Source: Bacteroidota bacterium
Lineage (GTDB): Bacteria; Bacteroidota; Bacteroidia; Flavobacteriales; Flavobacteriaceae
Reading direction: 5' to 3'
DNA length: 13,738 nucleotides
Assembly (NCBI GenBank): GCA_024278565.1
Contig: JAJRSY010000185.1
Location: 1-13,738, forward strand
This document shows positions 5,632-13,285 of this stretch, piece after piece; within the stretch, counting starts at the first letter, position 1; each line of letters begins with the position of its first letter. Both the position numbers and the translations under genes were made by a program. The notes under the pieces were generated by a model that saw nothing but the letters and a program-made list of their open reading frames with translations, did not search any database and was not told where the DNA came from.

Positions 5632-5645
5632 TTGATTATCATCAA
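5632..5645. promoter_or_regulatory. FNR/CRP-type box
   Basis: TTGATTATCATCAA matches all ten fixed positions of TTGAT-N4-ATCAA, the classical FNR recognition sequence of the CRP/FNR superfamily. The only gene reading away from it is DUF58 on the minus strand, starting about 245 bp on, which is far for direct control. Binding is not shown by sequence alone. Confidence 0.4.
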
Positions 5646-5733
5646 CATACCATGTCAGTCGTTTTTTAGAACATAGCCAAAATATATTAACCAAACATCA
5701 TAAATCAGTCAAGTCTTTTGTCTAGTCTCTAAT

Positions 5734-5766
5734 AGCGCAGCGGTCTAGGGTCTTTTACCGGGCGCT
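5734..5766 (-). other. GC-rich hairpin downstream of trxA
   Basis: AGCGC (5734-5738) pairs with GCGCT (5762-5766), and inside it CGGT (5741-5744) pairs with ACCG (5757-5760). It lies 14 bp past the trxA stop codon and could end or protect the trxA mRNA. It has no T run, so it is not a standard intrinsic terminator. Confidence 0.35.
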
Positions 5767-5780
5767 GTGATCATCACCTA

Positions 5781-6098
5781 TTAAAGTAGTGCGTCGATTG
5801 CATCGGTATAGGCCTTCTTTGGAGAAACCCCAACCTGCCTGTTTACGACCTCACCATCTTTGAACACCAAAACGGTAGGTATGTTTCGTACACCATACTT
5901 AGAGGCAAATTCTTGGTTGGCGTCAACATCTACTTTGCCAACGACTGCTTTGCCCTCGTAATCGGTGCTCACCTCATCAATGATCGGGCCTACCATTCTA
6001 CACGGTCCGCACCAAGCTGCCCAAAAATCTACTACTACTGGTTTGTCACTTTTTAATACTACCTCGTCAAAAGTAGCATCTGTTATTTCTAATGCCAT
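5781..6098 (-). CDS. trxA: Thioredoxin
   Basis: The 105 residues form a standard single-domain thioredoxin. The redox motif WCGPC gives Cys30 and Cys33, preceded by VDFWAAWCGPC. The buried Asp24 and the cis-proline Pro74 in RNIPTVLVF are in place. With NADPH and thioredoxin reductase it reduces cytoplasmic disulfides, including ribonucleotide reductase and peroxiredoxins. There is no signal peptide. It follows dnaE on the same strand after 137 bp but has its own -7 box, so it is probably transcribed separately. The start at 6098 gives the usual N terminus (MALEITDATFDEVV). Several thioredoxins usually exist per genome; this one has the sequence of the general housekeeping type. Confidence 0.96.
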   Translation of the reverse strand: MALEITDATFDEVVLKSDKPVVVDFWAAWCGPCRMVGPIIDEVSTDYEGKAVVGKVDVDANQEFASKYGVRNIPTVLVFKDGEVVNRQVGVSPKKAYTDAIDALL

Positions 6099-6121
6099 TT
6101 TAATTTAATTTAAATATTACA

Positions 6122-6129
6122 CAAAGTTA
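6122..6129 (-). promoter_or_regulatory. -7 promoter box of trxA
   Basis: TAACTTTG on the minus strand fully matches TAnnTTTG, 23 bp before the trxA start codon, with an AT-rich leader after it. No good TTTG -33 is seen at the expected distance. Confidence 0.5.
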
Positions 6130-6185
6130 GTCAAATATTCTTCTGTTTACTTACTAACGCTTTATTCGTTTTGGCTATTGTGGTA

Positions 6186-6214
6186 TTGATAAAATTTATC
6201 TTCATTTTAATCAA
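6186..6214. other. Imperfect AT-rich hairpin after dnaE
   Basis: TTGATAAAAT (6186-6195) pairs with ATTTTAATCAA (6204-6214) with one bulged A. It starts 21 bp past the dnaE stop codon. The T run lies on the plus-strand side only, so it would not act as a standard intrinsic terminator for dnaE, but it may stabilise the mRNA 3' end. Confidence 0.3.
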
Positions 6215-6235
6215 TTTTTATTTCGGGGAAGAAAC

Positions 6236-9200
6236 TTAATTCAATTTATAATGTACTTCATTTTCTTCAAGCTGCTGCAATAGCTCGCTCGATATCCGGA
6301 CCTTTTGTTTTCTGCTCATTAGGCTGACCTTTATCTCCTCTTCCATTTCATAAATGATAAAATTCAAGGAATGATTGCCTTTGTGCGAGACAAGTGTATC
6401 TTTCAATTCTCGAATGCTTTCCTCTTTTATTTCATCAATGTTCAATTTAATGGTCAATTTTTTGGCGTAGGTTTCCATAACTTCCTGTAGTAACATAAAG
6501 CTGTTGTACTGCATTCTAGGGTCACCTTTTTTACCCGTTTCCCTATTTACCCATCCTTCACGAACGAACATTTTTATATAGGCAAACGAATTGATCATCA
6601 AAAAATGCCTGAATTTCAGGTATTCCTCCCCAAAGATCCGAAACTCGAACGAGTCGGTATAATCTTCCAGGGTGAACATTGCCCAGCCCTTTCCGTTTTT
6701 TGAGACTCGATGTTGCACATCGGTTATCACCCCGGCAAAGGAAAGCTCCCTGTTTAGGTGGTTTTCAAGTTCGCTGGCGCAGGAAACACTCGCATTGCAA
6801 AATGCCCTGACCTCGGTCTTGAAATCATCCAAGGGGTGGCCCGATATGTAGATGCCCACCACTTCTTTTTCCCTTCTGAGCTTTTCCATAGTGCCCCATT
6901 CTTCACAGGGGGGTATTATCGGTTCGGGAATTTGTGCCTCGCTTATGCCCCCGAACATATCCATCTGGGAGGAGTTCTTGTTCTCTTGGAATTTTGAGGC
7001 CGATTTAATGATCTTCTCCAAAAAGGTAATGCCGTCGCCCTCGGTATGAAAATACTGGGCACGGTGCGTTGTGCCAAACGAATCAAAGCCCCCTGCGACC
7101 GCTAAATTCTCGAATGCCTTTTTATTTGCGGCTCTTAGGTCGATCCGTTTTGCCAGATCAAAGACCGATTTAAATGCCCCGTCTTTTTTGCGGTGCTCCA
7201 CAATGGTTTCTACCGCAGACCTACCAACTCCTTTTACGGCTCCCATTCCAAAACGAATGGCATTGTCTTTGTTTACGGCGAATTTGTAGTACGATTCGTT
7301 GGCATCGGGTCCCAGGACCTCTAGCCCCATACGCTTGCATTCCTCCATGAAAAAGGTGACCTGTTTGATATCGTTCATGTTGTTGCTCAATACCGCGGCC
7401 ATATATTCGGCAGGGTAATGTGCTTTCAGATAAGCCGTTTGATATGCGATATAGGCGTAGCAGGTCGAGTGGCTTTTGTTGAAGGCGTAGGAGGCGAAAG
7501 CTTCCCAATCTTTCCATATTTTTTCTAGAATTTCCCTCGGATGTCCTTTCTTTTCACCCCCATCCAAAAACTGTGGTTTTAGCTTCTCTAGCAAAGCGAA
7601 AATCTTTTTTCCCATGGCCTTCCGCAGCACATCGGCCTGACCCTTTGAAAAGCCAGCGAGTTTTTGCGACAGCAGCATCACCTGTTCTTGGTAGACCGTA
7701 ATACCGTAGGTCTCTTTGAGGTTTTCCTCCATATCGGGCAGGTCATAGGTGATTTCCGCCATTCCGTTTTTCCGTTCTATAAAACTGGGTATATACTCCA
7801 TGGGACCCGGTCGGTACAAGGCGTTCATGGCGATTAGGTCATCGAAGACAGTAGGCCGGAGATCTTTCAAATGTTTTTGCATTCCGGGCGATTCATATTG
7901 AAAAATACCTACCGTATCACCACGTTGAAACAGTTCGTAGGTCTTCTTATCATCCAGCGGAAAATCATCGGGCACCAAATCTACATTATGTTTGGCCTTT
8001 ACGATCTTGACCGTGTCCTTTATCAAGGTCAGGGTTTTCAATCCCAAGAAATCCATCTTCAAAAGTCCGGCATCTTCCACCACCGAATTATCGAACTGTG
8101 TCACGTAGAGGTCCGAATCTTTTGCCGTGGCCACGGGCACAAAATTGGTGATATCGCTAGGTGTGATAATGACCCCACAGGCGTGGATTCCTGTATTTCG
8201 CAATGACCCTTCCAAAATCCGGGCCATGTTCACGGTTCGGGCCTCTAGATCCTCACCTTCTGAAATGTTCAGTAAATGGTTTATTTTTTCAAGATCATCA
8301 GGTCGAAACTTCTTTTTAAGATCGGCGGCATCGACCCCAAAGATCTTTCCCAGTTTTGACATGGTGGGTATCAGCTTGGCGATACGGTCAGCATCGTTCA
8401 AGGGCAGATCCAACACCCTGGCCGTATCCCTGATCGCTGATTTAGCCGCCATAGTACCATAAGTGATGATCTGCGCCACTTGGTTGGATCCGTATTTATT
8501 GATAACATAGTCCATCACGCGGCCCCTGCCTTCATCATCAAAATCGATATCTATATCGGGCATCGATACCCGATCAGGGTTCAGAAACCGCTCAAAGAGC
8601 AGATTGTACTTCAACGGATCTATATTGGTGATCCATAAACAATAGGCAACCACGGATCCTGCCGCCGAACCACGGCCAGGCCCAACGGAAACATCCATAT
8701 TTCTAGCCTCCCTAATAAAATCTTCCACAATCAAAAAATACCCGGGATAGCCCGAATTCTCAATTGTTTTCAACTCAAAATCAATACGCTCCTCAATTTC
8801 GGGTGTTATTTCAGCGTAGCGTTTTTTTGCACCTTCATAGGTGATGTGACGTAGATAGGCGTTTTCACCCTGCTTGCCCCCATCAGCCTCATCATCAGCT
8901 ACCTTATACATGCTCGGTATATCGAACTTGGGCAAGAGCACATCTCTTGCCAATTCATAGGGTTCTATTTTATCAACGACCTCTTGAATGTTCAAAACGG
9001 ACTCGGGTAGGTCTTTAAAGAGTTCTTTCATGGCCTCTTGCGACTTGAAATAATACTCTTGGTTCGGTAAACCATAGCGATAGCCCCGCCCTCTGCCTAT
9101 GGGGGTTGCCTGTTTTTCACCATCTTTTACACACAAGAGAATGTCATGCGCCTCGGCATCTTCTTTTGCACAATAGTAGGTGTTATTGGTGGCCACCATC

Positions 9201-10621
9201 TTGACTTTGTGCTTTTTTGCAAACTCGATCAACACTATATTCACACGATCTTCATCTTCTTGGCCATGGCGCATGATTTCAATGTACAGGTCATCACCAA
9301 ACTGTTCTTTCCACCAAACTAGGGCTTCCTCTGCCTGTTTTTCACCCACGTTCAAGACCTTGCCGGGCACTTCGCCGTAGAGGTTTCCTGTTAAGACGAT
9401 AATATCCTCTTTGTACTGCTCAATGATTTTTCGGTCGATCCTGGGCACATAATAAAAACCCTCGGTATAGGCTATCGACGACATTTTAGCGAGATTGTGG
9501 TAGCCGTTCTTGTTCTTTGCCAAGAGTACGATCTGATAGCCATGGTCCTTTACATTTTTATTGCTATGGTCTTCACAGATAAAAAACTCGCAGCCGATAA
9601 TGGGTTTGATCTCGGTTTCGGTAGGCAATTCTCCTTTTTCGATCGCCCCGGCATTTCTTTCTTTTACCGAGCTGTTATGTGATTTTACCTCCCGTACAAA
9701 ATGGAAGGCCCCCATCATATTCGCATGATCTGTGATCGCTACCGCCGACATCTTGTTTTCAGCGGCCGACCGCACCAGATCTTTTATGTTTATGGTGGAC
9801 TGCAGTACCGAAAACTGGGTGTGGTTGTGCAGGTGCACGAATTCCGCATCGGCCAAATTTTCGATATTGATTTTGATTTCTTCTTCGGAAACCCCACCCG
9901 TATCCTTCTCCCAAAGGGAATCCGCTATTTTTTTAGATGCCTTTTTAAGATTGATGTGCTTGAGACCGATAAGCTGGATCTCTTGCAGATTGGCTTCTGA
10001 AAAGGCTTGAAAATAATCCGGTTGTACATCCAACTTCTCCTGCGGAAAGTGTTTTCTTCGGATAAGTTCTAAAAAACACCGTGTCGTGGCCTCAACATCT
10101 GCGGTGGCATTATGCGCCTCGCCGAAGGGCTGGCCAAATAGGTGTTGGTGCAGTTCGGTCAAGGTGGGCAATTTGAGCTTACCGCCGCGCCCCCCGGGCA
10201 ATTGACACAGTTGTGCGGTCGCTTCGGTACAGGTGTCCAAAACAGGAAGCTCTTGCAAGGGGTTTTCAATGCCCAAGCGATGGAACTCGGCCCCCATGAT
10301 GTTCAGGTCAAAACCCACATTTTGCCCAACGATGAATTTTGTTTGGGTCATGGCGGCATTGAACTTTTCCAATACCTCTGCTAATGGAATACCATCCTGC
10401 GCTGCCAAAGCGGTTGAAATACCATGGATCTGCTCGGCATCATAGGGTATGTTGAACCCATCAGGCCTCACCAGATAATCTTCATGTTCGACCAACTTGC
10501 CCATGTCGTCGTGTAACTGCCAGGCAATCTGAATACAGCGTGGCCAGTTATCTGTATCGGTGATGGGAGCGTTCCAACGTTTGGGCAGGCCTGTGGTTTC
10601 GGTGTCGAAGATTAGGTACAT
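6236..10621 (-). CDS. dnaE: DNA polymerase III alpha subunit with N-terminal DEDDh exonuclease
   Basis: This is the replicative polymerase, 1461 residues against about 1160 in E. coli; the excess is an N-terminal proofreading-type exonuclease. Residues 1-190 carry the DEDDh set: Asp6/Glu8 in FDTETTG, Asp105 in NVGFD, His170 and Asp175 in HNATADVE. The PHP domain follows from 260, with HLHNHT and ITDHAN. Its last metal motif, usually ATNDxHY, reads ATNNTYY, so two metal-binding residues are replaced. The polymerase core has GPGRGSAAGS (648-657), catalytic Asp689 and Asp691 in PDIDIDF, and Asp857 in KMDFLGLKTLT. A helix-hairpin-helix (GMGAVKGVG, about 1125) and the clamp-binding motif QMDMF (1219-1223) precede an OB fold (about 1290-1350). 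The start at 10621 is fixed by the exonuclease beginning MYLIFDTET. No promoter is clear. Confidence 0.95.
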   Translation of the reverse strand: MYLIFDTETTGLPKRWNAPITDTDNWPRCIQIAWQLHDDMGKLVEHEDYLVRPDGFNIPYDAEQIHGISTALAAQDGIPLAEVLEKFNAAMTQTKFIVGQNVGFDLNIMGAEFHRLGIENPLQELPVLDTCTEATAQLCQLPGGRGGKLKLPTLTELHQHLFGQPFGEAHNATADVEATTRCFLELIRRKHFPQEKLDVQPDYFQAFSEANLQEIQLIGLKHINLKKASKKIADSLWEKDTGGVSEEEIKINIENLADAEFVHLHNHTQFSVLQSTINIKDLVRSAAENKMSAVAITDHANMMGAFHFVREVKSHNSSVKERNAGAIEKGELPTETEIKPIIGCEFFICEDHSNKNVKDHGYQIVLLAKNKNGYHNLAKMSSIAYTEGFYYVPRIDRKIIEQYKEDIIVLTGNLYGEVPGKVLNVGEKQAEEALVWWKEQFGDDLYIEIMRHGQEDEDRVNIVLIEFAKKHKVKMVATNNTYYCAKEDAEAHDILLCVKDGEKQATPIGRGRGYRYGLPNQEYYFKSQEAMKELFKDLPESVLNIQEVVDKIEPYELARDVLLPKFDIPSMYKVADDEADGGKQGENAYLRHITYEGAKKRYAEITPEIEERIDFELKTIENSGYPGYFLIVEDFIREARNMDVSVGPGRGSAAGSVVAYCLWITNIDPLKYNLLFERFLNPDRVSMPDIDIDFDDEGRGRVMDYVINKYGSNQVAQIITYGTMAAKSAIRDTARVLDLPLNDADRIAKLIPTMSKLGKIFGVDAADLKKKFRPDDLEKINHLLNISEGEDLEARTVNMARILEGSLRNTGIHACGVIITPSDITNFVPVATAKDSDLYVTQFDNSVVEDAGLLKMDFLGLKTLTLIKDTVKIVKAKHNVDLVPDDFPLDDKKTYELFQRGDTVGIFQYESPGMQKHLKDLRPTVFDDLIAMNALYRPGPMEYIPSFIERKNGMAEITYDLPDMEENLKETYGITVYQEQVMLLSQKLAGFSKGQADVLRKAMGKKIFALLEKLKPQFLDGGEKKGHPREILEKIWKDWEAFASYAFNKSHSTCYAYIAYQTAYLKAHYPAEYMAAVLSNNMNDIKQVTFFMEECKRMGLEVLGPDANESYYKFAVNKDNAIRFGMGAVKGVGRSAVETIVEHRKKDGAFKSVFDLAKRIDLRAANKKAFENLAVAGGFDSFGTTHRAQYFHTEGDGITFLEKIIKSASKFQENKNSSQMDMFGGISEAQIPEPIIPPCEEWGTMEKLRREKEVVGIYISGHPLDDFKTEVRAFCNASVSCASELENHLNRELSFAGVITDVQHRVSKNGKGWAMFTLEDYTDSFEFRIFGEEYLKFRHFLMINSFAYIKMFVREGWVNRETGKKGDPRMQYNSFMLLQEVMETYAKKLTIKLNIDEIKEESIRELKDTLVSHKGNHSLNFIIYEMEEEIKVSLMSRKQKVRISSELLQQLEENEVHYKLN

Positions 10622-10637
10622 ATGGTATATTGTGTCT

Positions 10638-10657
10638 GTTCGAGCGCAGTCGAGAAC
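10638..10657. repeat. Interspersed repeat with the TCGACTGCGCTC core
   Basis: GTTCGAGCGCAGTCGAGAAC lies 17 bp upstream of the dnaE start codon. Its complement shares the TCGACTnCGCTC core with 4209-4230. It has partial dyad symmetry (GTTC/GAAC ends). It would lie in the dnaE leader RNA. Confidence 0.55.
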
Positions 10658-10761
10658 TGCTTAAAAATGTACCGCTAAAAATACATAAAAAGGTGTAGTT
10701 TGAAAAAGGGTAGTTGTCAATAGTTATCAACCTAACCCAATACCTTGTTATTTCTATATAC

Positions 10762-10788
10762 AAAAACCTCACAATTTATAAGGTTTTT
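10762..10788. terminator. Terminator-like hairpin between divergent genes
   Basis: AAAAACCT (10762-10769) and AGGTTTTT (10781-10788) form a perfect 8-bp stem with an 11-nt loop. The A and T ends make it terminator-like in both directions. No gene runs into it from either side in this window, since dnaE and the protease diverge here, so its role is unclear. Confidence 0.42.
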
Positions 10789-10790
10789 CA

Positions 10791-10823
10791 TTGCTGGATT
10801 CGTTTTTTTTTTTTTTACTTTAG
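10791..10823 (+). promoter_or_regulatory. Candidate promoter of the protease-lipoprotein operon, with a 14-T spacer tract
   Basis: A -33-like TTG (10791-10793) and a -7-like TACTTTAG (10816-10823, one mismatch to TAnnTTTG) are 22 bp apart. Thirteen of those spacer bases are T, from a run of 14 T at 10803-10816. The start codon lies 45 bp after the -7 box. Length changes in the T run would alter the spacing. Confidence 0.45.
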
Positions 10824-10867
10824 CGAATATACTTACACTGTTTAATAACCACTAGAACCAAGAAATC

Positions 10868-12757
10868 ATGAAAAAACTAATTTCCCTCGCCTTAATATTT
10901 TGTTTTCAGTTCGGAATCTGTCAATCAAAAAAAGATATTCCAACACTTTTGAAAATCAGTTCGACAGAAACTGGCAAAACGAGCAAAACCCTTAGTGCCA
11001 GGGGCAATAACCTGTATAACAACATTCGAAAACATCGATTTACAAAAGAATGCCGCAAAATCACTATTATGGACATTGCCAAGCTTTCAAACAAAAAGAA
11101 CAATGGCTATTTTAAATTTGAAATACCTAGATCACGTAAAGGCAATGAAATGAGGTCCATTTTAAGTATACCCAAAGAAATAGAGGCAGAAGAAAATGGT
11201 GACTATTATTACCATGGCGATCTCGTGGCGGGCAAAAACGGGCGTGGAAGTATTTTTCTGCATAAAAAAGATGGTAAACATTTTGGCAGTATGTATCTGA
11301 ACAAAAGATCTTTCGATATTGTATCTTTAGGCAATGGCGAACTGATCCTCGTAGAGAAAAAGAAAATGAAACCCAAGGCTTGCCCAATAGATAAATTAAA
11401 AAAGTCGCCTTCAACGAGTAAGGAGTTGATGCCCACCTTGACCGATAAGGCGGGCTGTTCTAAAAAAGTGCGGGTACTTGTACTGTACACCAACAAGGCC
11501 AATACGATTTCAAACCCAAGTCAAGTGGCGACGGCAGGTATCAGAACACTGAACAGTACGCTCTACAATAGCAGGGTCTATCGCTCGGACCTCAGTTTTG
11601 AACTGGCAGGGGTTCGCAATCTCCCAAATTTTAAAGAAAGTAGAAATCCTGTCGAAGATCTGAATAAATTTGTCAGTTTTAGCGGTGTTCAGGTTCTAAG
11701 AAACCAATATAAGGCCGATTTGGTTGTCTTGTTGACCAATGGTGCCTATGGTGGCACACAGGGCATCGCTACCTTACGGCAGTTCGGTTATGCGAATACG
11801 GGTTTTGCCGCCTTGGTCAATGCGAACGCAGGCTGGGCGGTATTGCCCCATGAGGTCGGTCATCTATTGGGGTGCAAACATGATAATGATTCACAAACAA
11901 CAAATAACCTTAAGACATGGGCCAGGGGTCATAACTGGTATTATAACAAAGGGGCTTTCAAGAAGAGACGATACCAAAAAAGTCTGGTCGCCGGAGGTCC
12001 TACCAAAGGATACTTTGTAGCCACTTTTTCGAACCCCAGCGTAAAATTCGAAAGTCGCTCTAGGAGCAATACGGGCACCTCTTCAAAAAACAATGCCAGG
12101 CAATTGAAGAACGCGGCCTGTAGGGTATCGAACTATATCGCATCAGAACCGGCACCGGCCATGACCGTTTCGATAAGCGGCCCCTATAACATCGATCTAT
12201 ATCGAAGTTTTTCCTTATCGGCCAATGTCCGCAATTGCTCAAGTCGCACCTATAAGTGGGAGACGAGCAATGATGGCTTCCGATATTATAGTGCCGGAAC
12301 CGGCAGTAGAATGACGACCAGGGTATATTCGGGCGACCGATTTTATGTAAGACTTAGCGTGCGATGCTCCAATGGCCAAAGGAGAACGGCCCATCGCACC
12401 TTTTATATTTCAAATAACCAAATGCGAAAAGGTTCTGAAAAGACGGCAAAACCGGATTTATCATCAGATGGGGAGAGCAAAAAAATTGTTTCGGGAAATT
12501 CTATTATAAACTACCCCAACCCGGCTTCCGATGTTATTGTATTGTCAAGCTCATTTGAGGCTCCAAAAAACGTCGATATCTATTTATATGACATCCTTAA
12601 CAAGGGCGAAAGAAAAAAACTGTATTCGGGCCCTTTAGGCCAAACCAGCGAACTTCGCCTAAATATTGCTAAATTTGACCAAGGTCTTTATGAATTGATC
12701 ATATTCGAACAAGGTAAAATAATTTTTCAAAAACGTCAACTGATCTCAAGATGGTAA
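10868..12757 (+). CDS. Secreted metzincin-type zinc metalloprotease with T9SS sorting domain
   Basis: The 629 residues read as a secreted pre-pro-enzyme. Residues 1-18 are a signal peptide (MKKLISLALIFCFQFGICQ). Residues 20-200 look like a propeptide, with Cys172 a possible cysteine switch. The catalytic domain spans 200-425, with zinc motif HEVGHLLGCKHD giving ligands His328, His332, His338 and base Glu329, as in adamalysin/M12B and peptidyl-Asp (M72) enzymes. The downstream FSNPSV (387-392) is also typical of that group, but the Met of the Met-turn seems absent (SLVAGG where relatives have TIMAY). An Ig-like region (430-515) and a type A T9SS sorting domain starting INYPNPASD (547-555) follow. 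It should cross the outer membrane and be released or anchored on the surface. The stop codon overlaps the next gene start. The substrate is unknown. Confidence 0.87.
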   Translation: MKKLISLALIFCFQFGICQSKKDIPTLLKISSTETGKTSKTLSARGNNLYNNIRKHRFTKECRKITIMDIAKLSNKKNNGYFKFEIPRSRKGNEMRSILSIPKEIEAEENGDYYYHGDLVAGKNGRGSIFLHKKDGKHFGSMYLNKRSFDIVSLGNGELILVEKKKMKPKACPIDKLKKSPSTSKELMPTLTDKAGCSKKVRVLVLYTNKANTISNPSQVATAGIRTLNSTLYNSRVYRSDLSFELAGVRNLPNFKESRNPVEDLNKFVSFSGVQVLRNQYKADLVVLLTNGAYGGTQGIATLRQFGYANTGFAALVNANAGWAVLPHEVGHLLGCKHDNDSQTTNNLKTWARGHNWYYNKGAFKKRRYQKSLVAGGPTKGYFVATFSNPSVKFESRSRSNTGTSSKNNARQLKNAACRVSNYIASEPAPAMTVSISGPYNIDLYRSFSLSANVRNCSSRTYKWETSNDGFRYYSAGTGSRMTTRVYSGDRFYVRLSVRCSNGQRRTAHRTFYISNNQMRKGSEKTAKPDLSSDGESKKIVSGNSIINYPNPASDVIVLSSSFEAPKNVDIYLYDILNKGERKKLYSGPLGQTSELRLNIAKFDQGLYELIIFEQGKIIFQKRQLISRW

Positions 12758-13278
12758 AAAGACTGATAAGCATATTCTTGACCTTCTGTATGTTCTTATG
12801 GGCAGGGGCCTGCAGCAGCGATGACGATGGCTGTTTAAGCAGGGGCATGATGAGCGGCACCTGGAGCGACGGGCAAGAACTCAAGTTCAACGACTCCTTC
12901 TTTACCAAGGATACCGACACGACCATAGGGGTACAGGCCTATTTCGATACAGAATTCTGTAGGCACAGAATACTCTTTTCCATATCTGACCTTCGTAAGG
13001 TGACCGGTCGACAAAACTTGGTGAGGTATAATGGCGATGGCATTTATGGACCGGGCACTACTTCAATAACGACCTTAGATACCGATGCGATTACCGAGCT
13101 GTACTTTTTAGATACGTTAAGGCCGCACTATATTGACATTAACGAAATTGACACCCATACCGTTAGAGGCGTATTGAACGCCACTTATATCGTATGGGAA
13201 AAGGAGCAGAGGGCTTGGAGTTTCGCCGATACCCTATATTTTGAGAATACGAACTTTGAATGGGAGTGGGTAAAGTGA
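12751..13278 (+). CDS. Surface-type lipoprotein, unknown function (tandem copy 1)
   Basis: The 175-residue product is not recognised as a named family. It starts with a lipoprotein signal, and Cys21 follows WAGA. The next residues SSDDD fit the acidic export signal that sends lipoproteins to the cell surface in Bacteroidota. The mature part is about 155 residues and rich in predicted beta strands. It opens GMMSGTWSDGQELKFNDSFF, faintly like the start of lipocalin-like folds; that is only an impression. It has Cys28 and Cys70, which could pair after export. Its ATG overlaps the protease stop by 7 bp (ATGGTAA), so translation is probably coupled. A near-identical paralogue follows 7 bp after its stop. 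A role as partner, inhibitor, substrate or anchor of the protease is possible but not shown. Confidence 0.82.
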   Translation: MVKRLISIFLTFCMFLWAGACSSDDDGCLSRGMMSGTWSDGQELKFNDSFFTKDTDTTIGVQAYFDTEFCRHRILFSISDLRKVTGRQNLVRYNGDGIYGPGTTSITTLDTDAITELYFLDTLRPHYIDINEIDTHTVRGVLNATYIVWEKEQRAWSFADTLYFENTNFEWEWVK

Positions 13279-13285
13279 TATCAAG

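Larger units (their letters stand above)
5387..5780. other. 394-bp gene-free spacer between trxA and DUF58, rich in short repeats
   Basis: No credible coding sequence is seen on either strand. From the DUF58 side it holds a 12-bp dyad (5406-5417, CGGTT/AACCG), a GC-rich interspersed-type segment (about 5416-5456, GCCTGTCTAG to GGCAGGCGAG), then CCAACTTACTGAAA at 5459-5472 and again at 5614-5627. Between those copies at least six TTTAGG words lie mostly in one orientation. An FNR-box-like palindrome follows at 5632-5645, then AT-rich sequence and a hairpin at 5734-5766 near the trxA end. The DUF58 promoter must lie here, but no strong TAnnTTTG box was found close to its start. Confidence 0.6.

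Noticed and set aside
10731..10739. DnaA-box-like sequence upstream of dnaE as an origin
   Set aside because: Only one poor match to TTATCCACA (TTATCAACC at 10721-10729 region), no cluster of boxes and no dnaA or dnaN nearby.
12699..12926. Minus-strand frames at 12699-12926 and 13234-13464 that resemble each other
   Set aside because: They resemble each other only because they are antisense to the duplicated lipoprotein genes.
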